This document shows, in pieces, positions 1-6,268 of a stretch of DNA of 6,268 bases (the first letter of the stretch is position 1; every line of letters starts with the position of its first letter). Source of the DNA: a bacterium (GTDB taxonomy: Bacteria; Patescibacteriota; Minisyncoccia; Minisyncoccales; JAGMAB01). Made by a program: the position numbers and the translations under genes. Under the pieces are notes generated by a model, which was not told the DNA's origin, ran no database searches, and saw nothing but the letters and a program-made list of their open reading frames with translations. The stretch spans positions 1-6,268 of the forward strand of contig DAOWKS010000017.1 of NCBI GenBank assembly GCA_030643665.1, given 5' to 3'.

Positions 1-909
1 CCAATAAAGGGAAAAGGGATAGCTATGGCTACGGTGGCAAAAAAATATTTTGAGTTGTTAAATAAATCAGAAATTAAAACCCATTATCAAGAAATGAGAG
101 ATTCAACCAAAATGAATATTTCTTTGGTAAATATTCCCGAAGCTTACAAAAATGTTCCCTTAAATTCAAAGAACTACTTGCTGCCGATTGAAATAATTTT
201 TAGAATTTATACTCACCCGGAAAGTTCTGATCTAAAAAAAATAAAGGAAGGAAAAAGAACTTATCAGGAACTTGGTTATCAAGAGATGCCAGAGCCGAAT
301 AAAAAACTACTTCCAGTAAAAATTAGTTATTCAACCAAACTGGAAGCTGAAGACAGAATAATAGGAAGAGAAGAGGCAAGGATTTTAGCCGGTCTGAATT
401 CAGAAGAAATGGATAGATTAGAAAAACTGGCCTTAAAAGTTAATGAGATAATCACGAACCATTGTCAAAAAAAAGGATTAATACACTATGATGGCAAAAT
501 AGAAGTTGCCAAGGATATTAACGGCGGCTTTATGATAGTTGATGTTATAGGCACCTTAGATGAAGACCGGTTTATGATAAAAGTGGGGAAGAATAAATAT
601 GTTGATGTTAGTAAACAGTTTTTGAGAAATTGGTTTATTACTAATGGCTGGAAAAAAATTGTGGATGCGGCTAAAAATAGAGCAGCCAAAGAAGGCATTA
701 AGGATTGGAAAACTTTTTGCAGCGAACCGCCCAAACTACCAGAGAGAATTAATAAATTGATGACCGAAATGTATCTGGCTGACGCGGAAATTAGAACAGG
801 AGAAGAACTTGGTGAAAAATTAGGCCTTAAAATTCGTTCACTTAAGCAGGTAGCAAAAGAGATGTATGATATCCAAGAAGCGCATAAGACAAACATTAAT
901 GATTTTTAA
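1..909 (+). CDS. purC: SAICAR synthetase PurC, 5'-truncated by the window edge
   Basis: Phosphoribosylaminoimidazole-succinocarboxamide synthase joins aspartate to CAIR with ATP in cytosolic purine synthesis. The reading frame is open from base 1, and the eight codons before the ATG at 25 encode PIKGKGIA. This matches the family's GKG segment, which precedes the S..F..L and I.TH helix, so that ATG is internal and the real start, with the nucleotide-binding N-terminal lobe, lies upstream. Counting from codon 1, other family landmarks are a GREEA segment near 122-126, DGKIE at 164-168 (family D.K.E) and IVD..GT.DEDRF near 179-191 (family DE..TPD.SRF). The usual RN..AGS substrate loop is replaced by FRIYTHPESS near 67-76, and about 90 residues follow the last catalytic motif, so this is a divergent, long PurC form. 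It ends in TAA, 5 nt before purL. The family call is firm; the subtype is inferred. Confidence 0.9.
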   Translation, partial: PIKGKGIAMATVAKKYFELLNKSEIKTHYQEMRDSTKMNISLVNIPEAYKNVPLNSKNYLLPIEIIFRIYTHPESSDLKKIKEGKRTYQELGYQEMPEPNKKLLPVKISYSTKLEAEDRIIGREEARILAGLNSEEMDRLEKLALKVNEIITNHCQKKGLIHYDGKIEVAKDINGGFMIVDVIGTLDEDRFMIKVGKNKYVDVSKQFLRNWFITNGWKKIVDAAKNRAAKEGIKDWKTFCSEPPKLPERINKLMTEMYLADAEIRTGEELGEKLGLKIRSLKQVAKEMYDIQEAHKTNINDF

Positions 910-914
910 ATTAT

Positions 915-3900
915 ATGCTTTATCGAATTGAGGTTTATTTTAAAAAAGGAATTAGGGATGCTAAAGGTGAAAATATAAAAAAGAGAATCAAAGAAGACAT
1001 AAGTATTTTAGTAAAAAATTTGAGGATCATTGATGTTTATACAATTGATGCTGATTTATCAAAAAAACAAATAGATTTACTGGGAGAAAATTTATTTGCT
1101 AATCCAATAATTCAAGAATTTAGCATAGATTTCCCCGCTAGTGTATTAGCGGGGGATTTTGATTGGTTGGTTGAAATTGGTTTTAAACCGGGTGTCACAG
1201 ATAATGTTGCCAAAACTGCCAAAGGAGCGATAGAAGATATCTTGGAAAAAATACTAAATGGAAAAGTTTATACTTCTAAAAAATATCTTATTTCCGGAAA
1301 CCTTCAAAAGAAAGATATAGAAAAAATTACTCAAGATATTTTGGCAAATGAATTAATTCAAAGATGGCTGATTCTTGATAAAAAATCTCTGGAAAAAAAG
1401 AATATTTATCTGCCAATTCCAAAAGTTGAAATCCCCCATAAACCTGTAATAAAAGAAATTAACCTTAATGTTTCTGACAAGGAATTATTGAGAATAAGCG
1501 AAGAGCGAAAATTAGCGTTAAATCTGAAAGAAATGCGGAAAATAAGGAATTACTTCTCAAATCCAAAAATAATAAAAGAGCGTCAGAAATTCGGCTTAGA
1601 TAAAAAACCAACCGATGCCGAACTTGAAGTTCTTGCTCAGACCTGGTCTGAACACTGCAAACATAAAATATTCAACGCAAAAATAAATTACAAAAATGAA
1701 AAAGGCAAGCAAATAAAAATTAATAGTTTATTTAATACCTATATAAAAAGTTCCACCAAGCAATTACAAAAGAAATTAAATTGGGTTGTTTCAACTTTAT
1801 GGGATAACGCCGGGGTAATTCGTTTTAATAAAGATTGGCTTCTGGCAATAAAATGCGAGACACACAATAGTCCGTCAAACGAAGAACCTTATGGTGGAGC
1901 AATTACAGGAATTGTTGGCGTTTATCGGGACCCAATGGGAACCGGCCGGGGCTGCAAATTAATTTACGGTACCTATGGTTTTTGTACAGGCTCGCCTTTT
2001 TATAACGGAGAACTTAGACCAAAATTACATCCCAAGCGACTTCTGGAAGGAGTCCGTAAAGGAGTAGAAGATGGCGGGAATAAGTCCGGAGTTCCAACGG
2101 TTTATGGGATTACTTTTTTTGATGATGGCTATATAGGAAAACCGGCAATTTATGTTTTGGCCGCCGGTTTAATTCCTTTCAAGGTAAGTGGCGAACCCGG
2201 TTATAAAAAAGAAGTTAATCCCGAAGATTTAATTGTGATGTGCGGAGGCAGGGTAGGCATAGACGGAATTCATGGAGCGACAGAATCTTCAATGGAGGCG
2301 GGCGAGTGGATATCGGCTTCCCATGTTCAGATAGGAGATCCTTTTACTCAAAAGAAAATGCATGATTTTCTACTTGAAGCGAGGGATTCAGGGCTTTATA
2401 AAGGTATTACTGACAATGGCGCCGGAGGACTTTCCTCGTCGGTTGGAGAAATGGCAGAGTTTAGCAATGGTTTTGAGCTTGAGCTTGATAAAGTTCCGTT
2501 AAAATATACTGGGCTTGATCCTTGGCAGATTTTCGTTTCAGAATCTCAAGAAAGAATGACTTTAGCAATATCTCCAAAAAACATAAACAAGGTTTTAAAA
2601 CTTGCTAAAAAACATGATGTTGAAACAACTGTTATTGGTAAATTTACAAATTCAGGCAAATTTTATTGTATTTATCAAAATGAACCACCCCGCCAAAAGC
2701 GGGGTGTCCCTTCGGGCAAGTTCTTTCGGCGGCGAAAAAAAACCGTAACCTATATGGATATGGATTTTGCTCATCAGGGTGTGCCACAAATGGATATTGA
2801 AGCAGAATGGATAAAGCCGGAAAATCGGGGGCTTTCCGAGCCAAAACTTAAAAAAATACAAAATCATACTTCATTTTTGAGGAAAATGTTATCTCGTCCA
2901 AATATCTGTTCAAAAGAATATATTACCAGACAATTTGACCATGAGGTTCAAGGAACAAGCGTAATTAAACATTTAGTAGGCAAGGATAGCGATGTTTACA
3001 GCGACGCAGTGGTGATAAAACCTGTTTTTGATTCACAAAAAGCTATTGCCATTGCCGCCGGCATTAATCCAAAATATAGCCAGATAGATACCTATCATAT
3101 GGCTTCATCAGCCATAGATGAAGCAATAAGAAGAATTATTGCGGTTGGTGGAAGTTTAAGAGAGATAGCGCTTAATGATAATTTTTGCTGGCCAAGTCCA
3201 TTATTATCAGAGCAGAATCCTGACGCGAAATACAAACTTGCTCAACTTATCAGAGCTAATCAAGCGCTTTATGATTATACGTTAGCATTTAAAACGCCTT
3301 GTGTTTCCGGGAAAGATTCTATGTCAATGGATGGAACTGTTAAGGATGTACATGGGCAAGAACATAGAGTATCAACTTTGCCAACTATTCAATTTTCAGC
3401 AGTAGGAAAAATTAACGAGAGCAGAAAATGTATAACAATGGATGTTAAAAATCCCGGAGATTTAGTTTATGTTTTAGGCATTACGCGCGATGAACTTGGC
3501 GGTTCAGAATATTATGAAATAAAAGAAAAAATTGGACTAAATGTACCAAAGGTTAATTCTAAAAAAGCAATCAAACTTTATAATGCTTTGAGTAAAGCTA
3601 TTGATGAAGGTTTAGTTTCTTCAGCTCACGGGTGTTATAAAGGCGGAATAGCGGTGGCTTTGGCTCAAATATCTTTTGCCGGCGGATATGGATTAGAAAT
3701 TGAACTTAAGAAAGTGCCAACTGAAAACCTAAGAGACAATGATAAAATTTTATATTCAGAATCAGCAAGTAGATTTGCGGTTACAGTGTCGCCTGAAAAT
3801 AAAGAAAGATTTGAAAAGATGCTCAAAGGAAACATTTTCTCAAAAATTGGATATGTAGAAAATAATGAGATTTTGAGAATAAAGGGAGTTAATAAAAAAA

Positions 3901-3965
3901 TAATTATTCAGGAAAATATATATAAATTAAAAGAGGCCTGGCAGTCAACTTTTAAGAATTTTTAA
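915..3965 (+). CDS. purL: FGAM synthase PurL with two N-terminal PurS-like domains
   Basis: This 1016-aa protein is the synthetase part of phosphoribosylformylglycinamidine synthase (FGAR + Gln + ATP to FGAM). Residues 3-72 and 84-153 are two PurS-like repeats (EVYFKKGIRD versus EIGFKPGVTD; LFANPIIQ versus ILANELIQ). The linker carries SEHCKHK at 245-251, with H247 the likely active-site histidine. Two AIRS-type halves follow: ETHNSPS at 315-321 and DNGAGGLSSS at 500-509 in the first; FDHEVQG at 674-680, GKDSMS at 799-804 and SAHGCYKGG at 903-911 in the second. There is no C-terminal glutaminase domain; purQ supplies it. The length lies between small PurL (about 600-750 aa) and the fused enzyme (about 1300 aa). 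Residues 590-608 look like an inserted basic loop. The ATG at 915 aligns with the start of the first PurS-like domain; no Shine-Dalgarno precedes it, so coupling to purC termination is likely. Confidence 0.96.
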   Translation: MLYRIEVYFKKGIRDAKGENIKKRIKEDISILVKNLRIIDVYTIDADLSKKQIDLLGENLFANPIIQEFSIDFPASVLAGDFDWLVEIGFKPGVTDNVAKTAKGAIEDILEKILNGKVYTSKKYLISGNLQKKDIEKITQDILANELIQRWLILDKKSLEKKNIYLPIPKVEIPHKPVIKEINLNVSDKELLRISEERKLALNLKEMRKIRNYFSNPKIIKERQKFGLDKKPTDAELEVLAQTWSEHCKHKIFNAKINYKNEKGKQIKINSLFNTYIKSSTKQLQKKLNWVVSTLWDNAGVIRFNKDWLLAIKCETHNSPSNEEPYGGAITGIVGVYRDPMGTGRGCKLIYGTYGFCTGSPFYNGELRPKLHPKRLLEGVRKGVEDGGNKSGVPTVYGITFFDDGYIGKPAIYVLAAGLIPFKVSGEPGYKKEVNPEDLIVMCGGRVGIDGIHGATESSMEAGEWISASHVQIGDPFTQKKMHDFLLEARDSGLYKGITDNGAGGLSSSVGEMAEFSNGFELELDKVPLKYTGLDPWQIFVSESQERMTLAISPKNINKVLKLAKKHDVETTVIGKFTNSGKFYCIYQNEPPRQKRGVPSGKFFRRRKKTVTYMDMDFAHQGVPQMDIEAEWIKPENRGLSEPKLKKIQNHTSFLRKMLSRPNICSKEYITRQFDHEVQGTSVIKHLVGKDSDVYSDAVVIKPVFDSQKAIAIAAGINPKYSQIDTYHMASSAIDEAIRRIIAVGGSLREIALNDNFCWPSPLLSEQNPDAKYKLAQLIRANQALYDYTLAFKTPCVSGKDSMSMDGTVKDVHGQEHRVSTLPTIQFSAVGKINESRKCITMDVKNPGDLVYVLGITRDELGGSEYYEIKEKIGLNVPKVNSKKAIKLYNALSKAIDEGLVSSAHGCYKGGIAVALAQISFAGGYGLEIELKKVPTENLRDNDKILYSESASRFAVTVSPENKERFEKMLKGNIFSKIGYVENNEILRIKGVNKKIIIQENIYKLKEAWQSTFKNF
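1131..1156. repeat. GC-rich hairpin within purL, CCCCGC core
   Basis: CCCCGCTA at 1133-1140 and TAGCGGGG at 1147-1154 form a perfect 8-bp stem around a 6-nt loop. A T·G and a T-A pair can extend it to 1131-1156. It stands out from AT-rich surroundings and encodes the linker between the two PurS-like domains (PurL residues 73-81). It shares CCCCGC/GCGGGG arms with the hairpin near 2686-2706. No U-tract follows and it lies inside an open frame, so it is not a terminator. The hairpin is seen directly; membership in a repeat family is inferred. Confidence 0.6.
2682..2738. repeat. Probable palindromic element inserted in frame in purL
   Basis: CACCCCGC at 2686-2693 and GCGGGGTG at 2699-2706 form a perfect 8-bp stem with a CAAAA loop. 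Two small hairpins follow: CCC-TTC-GGG at 2708-2716, and TTTCG/CGAAA at 2724-2728 and 2733-2737. Bases 2685-2734 are about two-thirds G+C in an otherwise AT-rich gene. The 57 nt encode PurL residues 590-608, rich in Arg, Lys and Pro. These interrupt a region where PurL homologues normally run from the FT.SG strand through a short turn straight into the (L/M)DM.F.H.G.P strand, here MDMDFAHQGVP from 614. Removing them would leave YQN joined to KTVTYMD, the expected length. Exact borders are uncertain, and no clear target duplication is visible. Confidence 0.6.
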
Positions 3966-3966
3966 A

Positions 3967-4749
3967 ATGAAACCTAAAACTTTAATCTTATACGGCTATG
4001 GCATAAACTGTGATAATGAAACACAATATGGCTTTAAATTAGCCGGAGCAGCTCCTGAAAAAGTTCATATTAACGAACTTATAAACAAAGAAAAAAAACT
4101 TAAAGATTATCAAATTCTTGCTCTGCCCGGAGGGTTTTCTTTTGGAGACGATATATCTGCCGGCAAGGTTTTAGCAAATAAATTTAAATACAATCTTCAA
4201 AAGGAATTAGATAATTTTATCAATGAAGGAAAATTAATTATCGGGATTTGTAATGGATTTCAAATAATGGTAAAACTTGGCATTCTTCCTAATTTTGGAA
4301 AAAATTATGGAGAAGAGGAAGTAACTTTAACTTTCAATAATCTTGGAAGATTTGAAGACAGATGGGTTTATCTTAAAATTAATCAAGAATCAAAATGTAT
4401 CTGGACAAAGGGCCTTAAAAAGATTTATTTGCCAATAAGACACGGTGAAGGCAAGTTTATTTCAAAAAACAAGGCAATCAGAGAAAAATTAAAAAAAAGT
4501 GAACAAATAGTTTTACAGTATAGCAATAAAGAAGGGAATTTCAGTAGCAGTTATCCATTTAACCCGAATGGTTCAGAAAATAATATCGCCGGAATTTGCG
4601 ATAAGACAGGGAGAATATTTGGAATGATGCCTCATCCTGAAGGGTTTTTATTTCCTCAAAACCATCCCAGGTGGACAAGAGAAAAAGTTAAAAAAGATGA
4701 AGGTATTAAAATTTTTAAAAACGCTGTTGATTTTTTAAAAAATTGTTAA
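3967..4749 (+). CDS. purQ: FGAM synthase glutaminase subunit PurQ
   Basis: This 260-aa class I glutamine amidotransferase hydrolyses glutamine and passes ammonia to PurL for FGAM formation. The nucleophile elbow GICNGFQ places the catalytic cysteine at C95, and MPHPEG gives H223 and E225, completing the Cys-His-Glu triad. ALPGGFSFGDD at 52-62 is the oxyanion-strand region typical of PurQ. IRHGEG at 157-162, the YP.NPNGS segment around 196-203 and IAGI.D.TGR around 207-216 are further family landmarks. The length fits the longer PurQ form (about 260-270 aa) that pairs with stand-alone long PurL, rather than the roughly 225-aa Bacillus type. The ATG lies 1 nt after the purL stop and no Shine-Dalgarno is present, so translation probably depends on ribosomes finishing purL. 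All catalytic residues are intact. No terminator is evident downstream. Confidence 0.96.
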   Translation: MKPKTLILYGYGINCDNETQYGFKLAGAAPEKVHINELINKEKKLKDYQILALPGGFSFGDDISAGKVLANKFKYNLQKELDNFINEGKLIIGICNGFQIMVKLGILPNFGKNYGEEEVTLTFNNLGRFEDRWVYLKINQESKCIWTKGLKKIYLPIRHGEGKFISKNKAIREKLKKSEQIVLQYSNKEGNFSSSYPFNPNGSENNIAGICDKTGRIFGMMPHPEGFLFPQNHPRWTREKVKKDEGIKIFKNAVDFLKNC

Positions 4750-4769
4750 AGAATTAAAATTTAGAGTAA

Positions 4770-4798
4770 TTGGTCTTTTTCATTTAACCTGTTAAAAT
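4770..4798 (+). promoter_or_regulatory. Candidate sigma70-type promoter, possibly leaderless
   Basis: TAAAAT at 4793-4798 matches the -10 consensus at five of six positions and is preceded by TGT (4790-4792), an extended -10 element. TTGGTC at 4770-4775 is a weak -35 (TTG conserved) at the ideal 17-nt spacing. Transcription would start about 6-7 nt after the -10, essentially at the exchanger's ATG (4805), giving a leaderless mRNA. This fits the absence of any Shine-Dalgarno. It lies in the only intergenic gap longer than 5 nt in the window. The call is based on motifs alone, and AT-rich DNA yields chance -10 matches. Confidence 0.5.
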
Positions 4799-4804
4799 TA
4801 AATT

Positions 4805-5803
4805 ATGTTAATCTTTTGGATAATTATTTTCATTTTATCTCTGGCCCTTTTGGTCAAATCAGCTGATTGGTTTGTTGAAAGCGCGGAAAAAATCGGCTTG
4901 GCTTTTAAAATGTCTCCTTTTGTAATTGGGGTGACTATTGTGGCTATTGGCACTTCTTTTCCAGAAGCCGCTGTTTCTATATTCGCTGTTTTGAAAGGAG
5001 CAACTGAGATGGTTACTGCTATTGCTCTTGGTTCCGGAGTGGCTAATATTCTTCTGGTTATTGGATTGTCAGCAATAGTTGCCCGAACCCTTATCGTTAA
5101 AAGAAGTTTAATTGATTTAGACGCGCCTCTTCTGGCTACGATTACTGTTCTTTTTATTTTTATTATGTGGGACAGACAGATTGTTTTTGGCGAAGGAGTT
5201 TTACTTCTTTTAGCTTTTTTAGTTTATCTTTTGTATGCGGTTTTTCAAAAAAGAGATGAACAAGAAACGCCGGAGGCAGTGGAGGTATTGCCTTCAAGAG
5301 TAGAGAGAAGAGAAAAAGAGGCAAAAATCAAACTTGAACGAGTAAAACCGGCAAAATTAAATTTTAAGGTCTTTTTCTTCTTGATTTTAGGAATGACTGG
5401 TTTGGTTGTTGGCGCTCATTATAATATTGAATCGGTTCTAAAGTTATCTGATTTTTTTAAGATAAGCACTTCTTTAATCGCCATTACCGCCGTAGCCGTA
5501 GGCACTTCTTTGCCTGACCTTGTAGTTTCAGTTGTTGCCGCCGCAAAGAAAAAATATGAAATTGCCTTGGGAAATATTTTTGGCTCTAATGTTTTCCTTA
5601 TGTTAATCGTGGTTGGAATTCCCGCTTTAATTAAACCGTTAGTGGTAGATGATTTAACTTTTACTGTTGGTCTTCCTTTTTTAATTATTGCTACTTTGCT
5701 TTTTATAATTTCAGGAATTTCCAGAAGAATTCATATCTGGGAGGGGATGATGTATCTCTTAGTTTATATTTTATTTATTGTTAAACTCTGCGGATTGTTT
5801 TAA
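4805..5803 (+). CDS. CaCA-family sodium/calcium (cation) exchanger
   Basis: This 332-aa inner-membrane protein has about ten hydrophobic segments in two halves, separated by a charged cytoplasmic loop at about 148-187. It belongs to the Ca2+:cation antiporter family (YrbG / NCX_Mj type), which exchanges Ca2+ for Na+ or another cation. Inverted repeat alpha-1 has GTSFPE at 49-54 and GSGVAN at 76-81; alpha-2 has GTSLPD at 233-238 and GSNVFL at 260-265. By alignment with NCX_Mj as I recall it, T50, S51, E54, S77 and N81 are all kept in alpha-1. In alpha-2 the glutamate is Asp (D238) and the Asp/Asn partner of N81 is Leu (L265), so the ion site is altered and substrate specificity cannot be assumed. 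The ATG at 4805 gives a first membrane segment of normal length and fits the candidate promoter. It is probably co-transcribed with the next gene. Confidence 0.9.
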   Translation: MLIFWIIIFILSLALLVKSADWFVESAEKIGLAFKMSPFVIGVTIVAIGTSFPEAAVSIFAVLKGATEMVTAIALGSGVANILLVIGLSAIVARTLIVKRSLIDLDAPLLATITVLFIFIMWDRQIVFGEGVLLLLAFLVYLLYAVFQKRDEQETPEAVEVLPSRVERREKEAKIKLERVKPAKLNFKVFFFLILGMTGLVVGAHYNIESVLKLSDFFKISTSLIAITAVAVGTSLPDLVVSVVAAAKKKYEIALGNIFGSNVFLMLIVVGIPALIKPLVVDDLTFTVGLPFLIIATLLFIISGISRRIHIWEGMMYLLVYILFIVKLCGLF

Positions 5804-5804
5804 T

Positions 5805-6268
5805 ATGTCAATTTTTGAAAAAAAACAAGAGATTTTAAAAGGCAGGATTCAACAGAAACCCTTAAAATCTCCACTCTCTACTTCAAAAAGACTTTTTGGA
5901 GTAAAAAAAGAATATTCTCGCCCTGAATTTAGAAAGCTCTTAAGAAAGGCTTCTCCATTTATTCCTGGATCTGGTGGCAAAATGTTTTCCCGTCAGGAGA
6001 GAATAAAAATGGAAAAAGAAATTTTTCCTCAAGAAAGATTTAAGAGTCATATTTCAGAAATAGAAGTTAAAAGACGATTTAGGGAATTAAGGATGGAGAA
6101 ACACAGAGCCAAAACTGGAAAAGAAAAATTAGACATTGATAGAAATCCTGATTGTATTGAATTTTTAAAAGAACATGGAATTGAAGATTGGATGGAAATA
6201 AAAGATTATTATCAAACATTACCTTATCCATCCAACGATTTTGTTGAAAAAATTCCATCACATTCAAG
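5805..6268 (+). CDS. Unrecognised basic soluble protein, 3'-truncated by the window edge
   Basis: An ATG 1 nt after the exchanger stop opens a frame with no stop to the end of the window, giving 154 codons plus two bases. I do not recognise a characterised family. The product is highly charged and Lys/Arg/Glu-rich, with no signal peptide or membrane segment. Residues 1-57 are basic, with Ser/Pro-rich stretches and probably little structure. Residues 61-113 look helical: FSRQERIKMEKEIF, then ISEIEVKRRFRELRMEK, then AKTGKEKLDIDR. A more mixed part follows (FLKEHGIEDWMEIKDYYQ at 120-137). The SRQER...KEIFP.ERF...I...EV..R.RELR...AKTGKEK pattern may resemble conserved hypothetical proteins of Patescibacteria, but that is a memory-based impression. 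There is no Shine-Dalgarno; tight spacing suggests coupling to the exchanger. Codon use and the uninterrupted frame support a real gene. Confidence 0.75.
   Translation, partial: MSIFEKKQEILKGRIQQKPLKSPLSTSKRLFGVKKEYSRPEFRKLLRKASPFIPGSGGKMFSRQERIKMEKEIFPQERFKSHISEIEVKRRFRELRMEKHRAKTGKEKLDIDRNPDCIEFLKEHGIEDWMEIKDYYQTLPYPSNDFVEKIPSHS

Noticed and set aside
486..896. Open frame of 136 codons on the - strand inside purC
   Set aside because: It lies wholly opposite conserved purC coding sequence and has no recognisable motif; its composition is that of an antisense shadow.
2138..2170. 8-bp inverted repeat AAACCGGC (2139-2146) / GCCGGTTT (2163-2170)
   Set aside because: The 16-nt loop is long and the arms encode conserved PurL residues (GKPA and AAGLI), so chance from coding sequence is enough. 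It lacks the CCCCGC core of the other two hairpins.
2733..2744. Possible -1 frameshift site, CGA AAA AAA ACC (slippery A AAA AAA)
   Set aside because: The -1 frame reaches a stop after about 20 codons, no 3' stimulatory structure or upstream Shine-Dalgarno is evident, and truncation would remove the second half of PurL. The 8-A run is more of a sequencing-error risk than a signal.
2644..2867. Two overlapping - strand open frames across the purL insert
   Set aside because: They are antisense to purL, overlap each other in different frames, and have no start signal or family motif. The GC-rich insert simply lowers stop-codon frequency there.
4750..4804. Rho-independent terminator after purQ
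   Set aside because: The only T-run (4776-4780) has no stable GC stem before it; nearby AATT/AAATT pairings are too weak. Partial read-through from the purine genes cannot be excluded.
5272..5295. Imperfect hairpin GGAGGCA / TGCCTTC in the exchanger's cytoplasmic loop
   Set aside because: It has seven pairs including a G·T wobble and a 10-nt loop, with only modest stability and no similarity to the purL hairpins. It is in a permissive loop, but evidence for an element is too weak.
6079..6267. Open frame of 62 codons on the - strand near the right edge
   Set aside because: It is antisense to the + strand gene starting at 5805, which has better codon character and operon spacing.

Overview
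The window is a low-GC (about one third by eye), gene-dense bacterial segment with every supported gene on the + strand. Two groups are visible. The first is a de novo purine biosynthesis run: purC (5' end outside the window), a long purL carrying two PurS-like domains at its N terminus, and purQ. Intergenic gaps are 5 and 1 nt, so these are almost certainly co-transcribed. The second, after a 55-nt gap holding a plausible promoter, is a CaCA-family cation/Ca2+ exchanger followed 1 nt later by a basic, soluble, unrecognised protein that runs off the right edge.

PurL (FGAM synthase catalytic subunit plus PurS-like region) and PurQ (glutaminase subunit) together convert FGAR to FGAM. PurC acts later in the same pathway and makes SAICAR from CAIR and aspartate. 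The exchanger and the gene after it have no evident link to purines and look like a separate unit.

Taxonomy is inference only. Low GC, A/T-rich short spacers, TAA at all four visible stops, no recognisable Shine-Dalgarno at any visible start, an apparently leaderless promoter and divergent PurC suit an uncultivated lineage such as the Patescibacteria/CPR, but no marker gene proves this. The PurL subtype (ETHNSPS signature, duplicated PurS-like N terminus, separate 260-aa PurQ) resembles one I associate with Geobacter-like Deltaproteobacteria and some other groups. UGA is not used as a sense codon in the frames shown.

The most unusual signal lies inside purL. Two GC-rich perfect hairpins share a CCCCGC/GCGGGG core. 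One sits in the linker between the two PurS-like domains. The other lies in a roughly 57-nt GC-rich block that appears to be an in-frame insertion of about 19 basic residues in a surface loop. Together they suggest a small palindromic repeat family that tolerates insertion into coding genes, comparable in concept to the Rickettsia palindromic elements. No RNA gene, CRISPR array, transposase or convincing rho-independent terminator was seen, and no stretch longer than 300 bases lacks a gene.
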